The translations under genes were made by a program, and so were the position numbers. A stretch of DNA of 6,028 nt from Verrucomicrobiota bacterium (GTDB lineage: Bacteria > Verrucomicrobiota > Verrucomicrobiia > Chthoniobacterales > UBA10450), in contig QHNU01000116.1 of NCBI GenBank assembly GCA_003218525.1, positions 1 to 6,028 on the forward strand, given 5' to 3'. Position 1 is the first letter of the stretch, and each line of letters begins with the position of its first letter. Of this stretch, positions 1-5,215 are shown piece by piece. The notes beneath the pieces are model-generated. The model was not told the origin of the DNA, made no database searches, and saw only the letters and a program-made list of their open reading frames with translations.

Positions 1-466
1 AGTGTTCTTTGTCGACTTGCGAATCCACTCCAGCACGGAGGGGCTTGGTTCACTTTGAGCCGGGATTACGACGACTTTCGGCGCTGGGGCGTTGGCCAGA
101 GTGTAATCGGGTACGATCTTCATGCCGCCGCCGGCACGAATAGGGGCGGTCGTCTCGGCGACGGTATAAAGAAGGAATGGAGAGTTCTGGCGGCTGGGAA
201 TGTTGACGTCGCGGAAAACTTCCCAGGGCCCGCAGAAGTCGATAATCACCGCGCCATCCGAGATAAGAAAGGCAACAGAAATGAGGCTTGAGTGGATTGG
301 CTGTGACCGCTGATTTCTTAGGGTCGGCAGCGTTCGCGACTCCGTCCGGGTCCGAACTCGCCGAAAGTTCGCCAACCGCCGACAATGCAACTGCCGCCAT
401 CAAACCGAATGGAGCTGCCCTTTTAAGTAAAGCTGCTCCATTCCGCGTGTTTGTTCGTTCGTTCAT
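1..466 (-). pseudogene. DJ-1/PfpI-family protein with signal-like N-terminus, frame broken near 280, 3' end outside window
   Basis: The reading frame from the ATG at 466-464 gives MNERTNT, then a basic stretch (LLKRAAPFG) and a hydrophobic run (LMAAVALSAVG), as in a Sec signal peptide, followed by a Ser/Asp/Pro-rich linker ending NPLKPH near 281. Beyond this the frame turns into Arg/Ser-rich nonsense and stops at 50. A different minus frame from about 279 to base 1 is fully open. It encodes a typical start of a DJ-1/PfpI (class I glutamine amidotransferase-like) domain: VAFLISDGAVIIDFCGPWEV, then LLYTVAETTAPIRAGGGMKIVPDYTL, shown here as LLYTVAETTA and GGGMKIVPDYTL, then APAPKVVVIPAQ. The nucleophile-elbow Cys of the family would lie left of the window. 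Removing one T from the TTT at 282-280 (minus sense) joins the two frames. Export is inferred from the N-terminus. Relatives of this fold are hydrolases, chaperones or regulators, so no substrate can be named. The ATG at 466 is preferred over the in-frame ATG at 514 because similarity to the neighbouring gene becomes purely synonymous from 466 onward. Confidence 0.72.
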
Positions 467-492
467 GACTGGTAGCTTCTCGGACAGGTGGT

Positions 493-527
493 TGGCAGCA
501 ATGCCAATTGTCATTCAATTTCTGCCA
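493..527 (-). repeat. Leader inverted repeat, copy 1 (upstream of the PfpI-like gene)
   Basis: TGGCAG at 493-498 and CTGCCA at 522-527 form a perfect 6-bp inverted repeat spanning 35 bp. An inner pair, AATG against CATT, can stack inside it on the minus-sense strand. It sits in the 90-nt gap between the stop of the upstream gene (557) and the ATG at 466, with exactly 26 nt to that ATG. The same 35-bp element at the same 26-nt distance precedes the upstream gene (877-911). It could be a protein-binding operator or a 5'-leader or intercistronic RNA hairpin. No U-tract follows, so it is not an obvious terminator. Confidence 0.6.
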
Positions 528-556
528 TGTGCGAGCGCGTGGAAAAATGGCTCCTT

Positions 557-850
557 TTACCCTTTGATTTCGGCAAGTCGATCTCCCAGGAGGGTGTCAA
601 ATTCGCTTCTGCTGGTTGTTCTGGCCGAAACCTCAAAAGCGACGCAGCCCGCTCCTTTCAGCCCAGTTGCCGGAATGTTGACCGGTTGCTGCGTGAACTG
701 CCAGACCGCGATGATCGGGCCTAGAATCAAGAGTGGATAGATGACCATCTCGAACACGTTGCGGCTTTCTTCTTCCGAGTGAATCAGAAGCGCGTAAGTT
801 GACTCGTACTCGTTCTCTCGTTGATCTATCGTGTTTGTCCGTTCATTCAT
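557..850 (-). CDS. Hypothetical 97-aa single-span membrane protein
   Basis: I do not recognise this family. The protein has a hydrophilic, acidic N-terminal region (NTIDQRENEYES, then HSEEESR), one hydrophobic segment at about residues 35-54 (VFEMVIYPLLILGPIIAVWQ), and a C-terminal soluble tail with a single Cys, ending RLAEIKG. The ATG at 850 is chosen over the in-frame ATGs at 919 and 898. It has GAAGG seven bases upstream, and codon-by-codon comparison with the downstream gene shows only synonymous changes from this ATG onward (both encode MNERTNT), whereas changes before it fall in all codon positions. It lies 90 nt upstream of the PfpI-like gene on the same strand and is probably co-transcribed with it, although that gene carries its own copy of the leader repeat. 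Function is unknown. The TM segment and pairing with a putatively exported protein suggest an envelope role, which is inference. Confidence 0.68.
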   Translation of the reverse strand: MNERTNTIDQRENEYESTYALLIHSEEESRNVFEMVIYPLLILGPIIAVWQFTQQPVNIPATGLKGAGCVAFEVSARTTSRSEFDTLLGDRLAEIKG

Positions 851-857
851 GAGGCTA

Positions 858-862
858 CCTTC
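858..862 (-). promoter_or_regulatory. Ribosome binding site deciding the 850 start
   Basis: GAAGG on the minus strand lies seven bases before the ATG at 850-848. No comparable site precedes the in-frame ATGs at 898 and 919, which supports the shorter 97-residue product. The equivalent position in front of the PfpI-like gene carries only the weaker GAGAAG (476-481), nine bases before its ATG. Confidence 0.55.
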
Positions 863-876
863 ACTGAGCAGGCGAC

Positions 877-911
877 TGGCAGCGATGACAATGATCATCA
901 AATTGCTGCCA
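877..911 (-). repeat. Leader inverted repeat, copy 2 (upstream of the small membrane-protein gene)
   Basis: TGGCAGC at 877-883 and GCTGCCA at 905-911 form a perfect 7-bp inverted repeat spanning 35 bp. On the minus-sense strand a second pair, GATGA against TCATC, lies inside it and leaves a 6-nt loop (TCATTG), so an extended hairpin is possible. The element ends 26 nt before the ATG at 850. Relative to copy 1 (493-527), the first inner base pair is G-C here and A-T there, a change that preserves pairing; one other inner pair is lost in copy 1. Operator or RNA leader hairpin are both possible. Confidence 0.62.
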
Positions 912-1141
912 CATTCCATATCGGAAAGATGAGGCGGTTACGCGCGCCGCGAAAACGAAATAGGGTCGTACGTGTAACGGGGCGAGGTGACTGGGTCGCA
1001 TCCAAACTATTAACGTTCACCCTGCCCGCCGTTGAACTGCTGAAGCGTTACAGCGTTGCGATTACCAGACTCTCGGTTGGGCGAACGCGGCACGAATGTG
1101 AACGAACAAGGACGGCCCGCACCAGCCGCTCCCCTCTGTTG

Positions 1142-1180
1142 CTCCGGTGTAGACGCCATGCATACTTGATCTTGCCGGAG
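1142..1180 (+). promoter_or_regulatory. RBS of the cyclase gene, within a possible sequestering stem
   Basis: GGAG at 1177-1180 is five bases before the ATG at 1186 and is the likely Shine-Dalgarno site. It is part of CCGGAG (1175-1180), exactly complementary to CTCCGG at 1142-1147. Two G-U pairs could extend the stem inward, closing a loop of roughly 23-27 nt. If the transcript starts upstream of 1142, the site could be masked. The stem is short and could be chance. Confidence 0.35.
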
Positions 1181-1185
1181 TTCGA

Positions 1186-3063
1186 ATGCCAAAAACGTCT
1201 TTACACCATCATCTCGTCGCACTCTGGTTCGCTGACATCGCAGGCTACAGTGCACGCGCGGCGGAGGACGAGCGCGGAGCGCTGCAGCTCGTGGAGATCC
1301 TGCAAGCGCTCTCGCGCAGCACCGTCCAGCGTTACGAAGGTCGAGTCGTCAAATTCTTAGGCGATGCGGTTCTCGCCGAATTTCCGAGCACAGAACTGGC
1401 CGTGCGCGCAGCAGCTGCATTGAGCCAACAGTATGCCGAACAGTCAGCCAAAAGCGGTCGCGTGCATGATCTGCGCATCGGCGTCCATATTGGCGATGTC
1501 GCGGTGGACTTCGATGGCGACCTCTACGGTGATGGCGTCAATGCGACGGCGCGGATCGAAGCAGCAGTCGATCCTGGCCAAGTGGTGATCAGCGAAGATG
1601 TCTGGCGTCAAATACGCGGTCGCGAGGGATTCCGTTTCGAGCCGTTGGGTGATAAGACCCTAAAAGGGGTGGGTTCGATCGGTCTTTACGCCGTTACCGT
1701 AGAGGACAGTGCGACAACACGCTCAGTCTCCGACGCAGAAACAAAGACGCAGCGTGGCGAGCAAAGAAAGGGGAAAATCCGCTCGATCGCGGTCTTGCCA
1801 TTCGCCGATCTGAGCGCGGAAGGCGACCAGGAACACTTCAGTGATGGTGTTGCAGAGGAAATACTCAACGCCCTCAGCAAGATCGGCGGCCTCCGCGTCC
1901 CAGCCCGCACATCCTGCTTCGCGTTTCGCGGAGCGAGCCTGGACGCGCGCGAGATCGGGCAGCGTCTCGCAGTAGAGACTCTTCTCGACGGTAGCATTCG
2001 CAAGGTTGGAAAGCGTGTCCGGGTCGGCGTCCAACTGGTCGACGCGGGGAACGGTTACCAGCTCTGGTCAGAGCGCTTCGATCGCGAGATCGAAGACATC
2101 TTCGCGATCCAGGACGAAATCGCCCGCCGCGTTGTCGAGGCGCTCGGTCTCGCGCTCACCGAGCGGGAAGAATGCCGTTTTCTTAAGCCATCCACGACGA
2201 GTGTCGAAGCGTACGAATTCTATCTTCGCGGGCGTAAGCTTTTTCACAAATGGACGCGTCAGAGCGTCGAGTTCGCGCGACAGATGTTCGAGCGAGCGGT
2301 CAAGATTGATCCTGAGTTTGCTGCCGCCTGGGCGGGGTTGGCCAACACTTACGTGGATCTCTTTCGGTGGGGACGGAAGCCCAGGGATCTGGAAGAGGCC
2401 CAGCATGCGAGCGAGCACGCGTTGAAACTCGAGCCGCATTTAGCCGAGGCGTATGTTTCCGCCGGTCAGGCGCTCGCCATTCAGCGACGTTACGCGGAGG
2501 CCGCAACTGCCTTTGATCGAGCGATCGAATTAGATCCCACTGTTTTCGACGCCTACTACCTTTACGGTCGGGTGTTGTTCGAAAGCGGCGATATCGAGAA
2601 GGCCGCTAAACTCTTTGAGAAAGCGCAAGGTGCGCGGCCCGAAGATTACGAATCGCGCACCTTGATGGCACAGGCACTGACCCAGCTGGGACGTCAAGAT
2701 GAAGCTCGCCGCGCCAACGAACTCGCAGTCGAGGCGATCGAAAAATATCTCGAGCTCACTCCCGATGAAGCGCGCCCATACAGCCTAGGTGCCAGCGTCC
2801 TAATCAGGCTCGGAGAAACGGAGCGTTCGAAGGGATGGACCGAGCAGGCGATGACATTGGCGCCGAGTGACCCGTTAATTCTGTACAATGCCGCATGTAA
2901 TTTGGCGCTGCTAGGCCAATCTGAACGTGCTCTCGATGGGCTCGAACGAGCAATTGAGGCGGGCGTTGCGGTGGGAGACTGGATTACGCACGACCCGGAT
3001 TTCGAGAGTGTTCGCAATCATCCGCGCTTCCAAGCAATCGTGAAGCGGATCGCGGCATCATAA
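1186..3063 (+). CDS. Class III adenylate cyclase with TolB-like domain and TPR repeats
   Basis: Predicted 625-residue soluble enzyme making a cyclic nucleotide, most likely cAMP from ATP. The cyclase domain spans about residues 10-172. Metal-binding Asp are D17 (in FADIAGYS) and D60 (in VKFLGDAVLAEF). The purine-selecting pair is K56 and D112 (in GDLYGDGVN). The transition-state pair is N119 and R123. All six family residues are therefore present. A charged linker (174-198) leads to a TolB-like domain (COG5616 type) at about 199-325, opening SIAVLPFADLS and including GVQLVDAGNGYQLWSERFD. Residues about 338-600 are TPR-like helical repeats (for example 376-412, 421-452, 455-485), a likely protein-interaction surface. 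No signal peptide or membrane segment is seen, so it is probably cytoplasmic. The start is firm: an in-frame TAG at 1150 precedes it and GGAG lies five bases upstream. It ends 20 bp from the stop of a convergent gene of the same architecture. What the TolB-like/TPR part senses is unknown. Confidence 0.93.
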   Translation: MPKTSLHHHLVALWFADIAGYSARAAEDERGALQLVEILQALSRSTVQRYEGRVVKFLGDAVLAEFPSTELAVRAAAALSQQYAEQSAKSGRVHDLRIGVHIGDVAVDFDGDLYGDGVNATARIEAAVDPGQVVISEDVWRQIRGREGFRFEPLGDKTLKGVGSIGLYAVTVEDSATTRSVSDAETKTQRGEQRKGKIRSIAVLPFADLSAEGDQEHFSDGVAEEILNALSKIGGLRVPARTSCFAFRGASLDAREIGQRLAVETLLDGSIRKVGKRVRVGVQLVDAGNGYQLWSERFDREIEDIFAIQDEIARRVVEALGLALTEREECRFLKPSTTSVEAYEFYLRGRKLFHKWTRQSVEFARQMFERAVKIDPEFAAAWAGLANTYVDLFRWGRKPRDLEEAQHASEHALKLEPHLAEAYVSAGQALAIQRRYAEAATAFDRAIELDPTVFDAYYLYGRVLFESGDIEKAAKLFEKAQGARPEDYESRTLMAQALTQLGRQDEARRANELAVEAIEKYLELTPDEARPYSLGASVLIRLGETERSKGWTEQAMTLAPSDPLILYNAACNLALLGQSERALDGLERAIEAGVAVGDWITHDPDFESVRNHPRFQAIVKRIAAS

Positions 3064-3083
3064 GCTCACAGCGATCTCGATCT

Positions 3084-4778
3084 TTACTGTGTTTCGGCAA
3101 AGGTTTTCTGAAGCAGCGTTTCGAAACGGGGATCGCTCCGCAGGGGGTCGAGGATGGGGTTCACTTTGATTTGCAGCGCTAACCAATTGCGTTCCTCCAC
3201 GGTCCTTGCCAGCCAAGAGAACGCCTCTTCGTTATCGCCCAGGCGGACATAAACCATCAGGTAATGCGCGGCAGGGACGTAGTCGCCCCGCGCCGTTTTT
3301 TCATTCAATCGTAGCAACTGTTTTTGCGCCGAGGCGCGAACCGCAGCGTCGAATCCGCATGCCGCGTAAGTTTGTTCCAGAATTCTCGCGTGCTCGGATT
3401 CGCCGTTTAACGTTAAGGCTGAGCACCATTGGGTGATGGCTTCGTGGCTCATTCCTTTTTTCTCACAAGCGTCTCCGAACCATTCGTGCGCAGTAGGGTA
3501 GCCGGGGTGCAGCTCCAGAGTCCTGGCAAATTCATTTACCGCACGATCATAATCGCGCAGAAAAAAGAAGAGTCTGCCCCGGTGCAGATTGAGCCCGGGG
3601 AAGAATGGGTCCAATTCGGTGGCGCGGTCCATCTGCGCGACCGCTTCCTCGTTGCGTCCGAACAGAGCCAGGCAAAGTGCGTAATGATGCGGAGTATCGG
3701 CAAAGTTGGGATTCAATTCCATACTGCGACGAAAGGCGTATTCCGCTGCAGGCCAGTCACGTTTGTAATAAAGTTCGACCCCTGCGAGCGGGTTATAGAT
3801 TTCCGCCAGGGTGTCGTCCAGAGCCAGTGCGTTCTTGAGCGCGTTCTCCGCCAGCGGCCAATTCTCGGGCGGCGGTAAGATGCCGTTGGCCGCGCCAAAT
3901 GAATAATATAAACCGAGGCCCGCATAAGCCGGGGCATAATTCGGATCGAGCTCGACAGCTTGCTGAAAATAATCACGAACTTTTTCGTAGCCAGGAGCAA
4001 ACAAACTCCTCCAATGATATCGGCCTTTCAAATAAAGCTGATATGCCTCGGTGTTCTTTGTCGGCTGCGAAGCAATCGCGCGCCGTTCCGCGCCGGTCAG
4101 CCTGGCTTGCAGCGCCTCGGCGATCTTGGCGGCGATGTCAGTCTCGACCGCAAAGATGTCGGTCAACTTGCGATCGTACCTTTCCGCCCAAAGATGTGAG
4201 TCGTTCTCTGCATCAATGAGTTGAACATTGACCCGGACCTGGTCGGCCGCTTTCTGAACCGTGCCTTCCACAATATTGGCAACGCCGAGTTGCTTCGCGA
4301 TTTGGGAAATGGTGTCGGGCGAATTCTTGAAGCGTTGGGTCGAAGTGCGCGAGATGACTTTCAGGTCAGCGATCCGTGAGAGTCTGGTCAGGATCTCTTC
4401 CTGGATTCCGTCGGCAAAATAAGCGTTCGCTTTATCTTCGCTCAAATTTTCGAACGGCAGGACCGCGATCGACTTGCGGAAAGCCGGTGCGGGCGCGGTC
4501 GGTTTTTCCTCGCGCGAGTAGTCACCTTTGAATTTTTTTGGCGGTTCCGGATTACCGATCTCATCTGAATAGAGATTGATGATCCCAAGGGTTGCGCCGT
4601 GTTTGACTTCGCAACTGCCCAAGTCGTGCAGGAGTGGTCGCCACCGCCGATAATGTTCGAGGTCGTCGGCGACGCGTTTGGACAACAAAATGTGGCCGGC
4701 ATCGCCGCAATCCATCACTCGTTGCGCGACATTGATCCCGGCGCCGGCGATATTTGCCTGTTCATTTAAATCGGTCAC
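3084..4778 (-). CDS. C-terminal part of a split cyclase/TolB-like/TPR protein
   Basis: This 564-residue ORF starts with GTG at 4778, overlapping the TGA (4777-4775) of the ORF encoding the front of the same cyclase domain. Residues 1-72 are the back half of a class III cyclase domain (NEQANIAGAGINVAQR, then DCGDAGHILLSKRV) with the transition-state pair N16 and R20. The position of the purine-selecting Asp is N9. After a Pro/Lys-rich linker comes a TolB-like domain at about 102-230 (SIAVLPFENLSED, then VQLIDAENDSHLWAERYD), then TPR-like repeats at about 243-530. It ends with a DPLRSDPRF motif near 544-552. No membrane segment is seen. The GTG is probably not a native start: AGGAGG at 4783-4778 touches it instead of lying 5-9 nt upstream, and half a cyclase domain should not fold alone. 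I read this as the larger piece of a 672-residue protein whose frame is broken at 4802-4805. Confidence 0.85.
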   Translation of the reverse strand: MTDLNEQANIAGAGINVAQRVMDCGDAGHILLSKRVADDLEHYRRWRPLLHDLGSCEVKHGATLGIINLYSDEIGNPEPPKKFKGDYSREEKPTAPAPAFRKSIAVLPFENLSEDKANAYFADGIQEEILTRLSRIADLKVISRTSTQRFKNSPDTISQIAKQLGVANIVEGTVQKAADQVRVNVQLIDAENDSHLWAERYDRKLTDIFAVETDIAAKIAEALQARLTGAERRAIASQPTKNTEAYQLYLKGRYHWRSLFAPGYEKVRDYFQQAVELDPNYAPAYAGLGLYYSFGAANGILPPPENWPLAENALKNALALDDTLAEIYNPLAGVELYYKRDWPAAEYAFRRSMELNPNFADTPHHYALCLALFGRNEEAVAQMDRATELDPFFPGLNLHRGRLFFFLRDYDRAVNEFARTLELHPGYPTAHEWFGDACEKKGMSHEAITQWCSALTLNGESEHARILEQTYAACGFDAAVRASAQKQLLRLNEKTARGDYVPAAHYLMVYVRLGDNEEAFSWLARTVEERNWLALQIKVNPILDPLRSDPRFETLLQKTFAETQ

Positions 4779-5101
4779 CTCCTGAACCGGCCCACTGTGG
4801 ACCCCATCCGAACTTGAAGGTCGGGATGATTTTTCAACGCCTTACTGACTTCGACGGCGCACGCGACAGGCGCTTCGGGAGTCGTGCGAAAAACGAGCGC
4901 CCCGCCGTCACCGGTGGGTAAACGCAGCAGTTTGCCTTCGGTTTGGGCGACGCGGAATTGCTCGGTCGCGCGAACGATCTCGCGAAGCTTTTGCAACTGC
5001 CCGGCTTGTTCGTGGATGAGCAGCTTGGAATAACCGACGATATCAATGAAGAGAACATGCCCAATTTCCAACTTCACGTCTGAAGCGAGTTCCGGCGGCA
5101 C
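4775..5101 (-). CDS. N-terminal half of the split class III cyclase
   Basis: This 108-residue ORF starts with GTG at 5101 and carries the front of a class III nucleotidyl cyclase domain. The metal-binding Asp are D20 (in GHVLFIDIVGYSKLL) and D65 (in LLRLPTGDGGALVF). The purine-selecting Lys, expected four residues before the second Asp, is Leu (L61). Together with the Asn in the partner position in the downstream half, this gives a non-canonical substrate pocket, although the metal and transition-state residues are kept. Family sequence runs to RMG at 98-100 and then changes to STVGRFRR before a TGA, the mark of a frameshift. AGAGGA four bases upstream supports the GTG start; the frame is open upstream to a TAA at 5216-5218 but holds no other common start codon. 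The gene lies 114 nt downstream of a same-strand TPR gene and could be in its operon. On its own the fragment should be inactive. Confidence 0.82.
   Translation of the reverse strand: MPPELASDVKLEIGHVLFIDIVGYSKLLIHEQAGQLQKLREIVRATEQFRVAQTEGKLLRLPTGDGGALVFRTTPEAPVACAVEVSKALKNHPDLQVRMGSTVGRFRR
4802..4805 (-). other. Frame break in the cyclase gene (G4 run)
   Basis: On the minus strand the upstream ORF reads ATG GGG TCC ACA and ends after ten more out-of-family residues. Adding one G to the GGGG run gives ATG GGG GTC CAC AGT GGG CCG GTT, that is MGVHSGPV, the conserved cyclase stretch, and continues without interruption into the downstream ORF (QEVTDLNEQAN). The break is thus a one-base loss in a homopolymer: a real mutation, a sequencing or assembly error, or less likely a recoding site. 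Confidence 0.85.
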
Positions 5102-5105
5102 GAGA

Positions 5106-5111
5106 TCCTCT
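5106..5111 (-). promoter_or_regulatory. Ribosome binding site for the split cyclase
   Basis: AGAGGA on the minus strand lies four bases before the GTG at 5101-5099. It decides the start, since no ATG, GTG or TTG occurs in frame between the GTG and the upstream stop codon. Confidence 0.5.
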
Positions 5112-5215
5112 TTATCACGATCTTCGCGATTTAACGAGACTGCGGCCTTGCAAAAGAGAATATTGGAGGCGCGGAAACTGGTCAGCCTTTGCCAGCTAAG
5201 GCATAACGACGCTCG

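Larger units (their letters stand above)
851..1185. other. Divergent intergenic region
   Basis: This 335-nt stretch separates the leftward membrane-protein gene from the rightward cyclase gene and must hold promoters for at least the rightward gene. The left end contains the leader inverted repeat at 877-911. The right end contains a possible hairpin over the cyclase ribosome binding site (1142-1180). Between about 912 and 1141 I see no convincing coding region, RNA gene or clear sigma-70 promoter. Open frames here are extensions or antisense shadows of the flanking genes. Confidence 0.6.

Noticed and set aside
50..279. C-terminal part of the 154-residue leftward open frame as real protein
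   Set aside because: It is Arg/Ser/Pro-rich nonsense, while the alternative frame over the same bases encodes a recognisable PfpI domain.
1139..1166. Sigma-70 promoter TTGCTC / CATACT before the cyclase gene
   Set aside because: Matches are only 3/6 and 4/6 with 16-bp spacing, which is within chance for this length of sequence.
821..1360. Rightward 179-residue open frame across the divergent intergenic region
   Set aside because: Its second half overlaps the well-supported cyclase gene in another frame and its first half is antisense to the membrane-protein gene. Composition is Arg/Ser-rich with no domain.
3064..3083. Bidirectional terminator between the convergent genes
   Set aside because: The 20-bp gap has no stem of useful length and no T-tract on either strand.
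4776..4783. GTG at 4778 with AGGAGG as a genuine independent start
   Set aside because: The AGGAGG touches the GTG, leaving no spacing, and the product would begin in the middle of a cyclase domain. The bases are explained as coding for QEV in the intact frame.
5102..5215. N-terminal extension of the split cyclase (residues ending NREDRDKEDL)
   Set aside because: The frame is open but contains no common start codon back to the TAA at 5216-5218, and a good ribosome binding site precedes the GTG at 5101.
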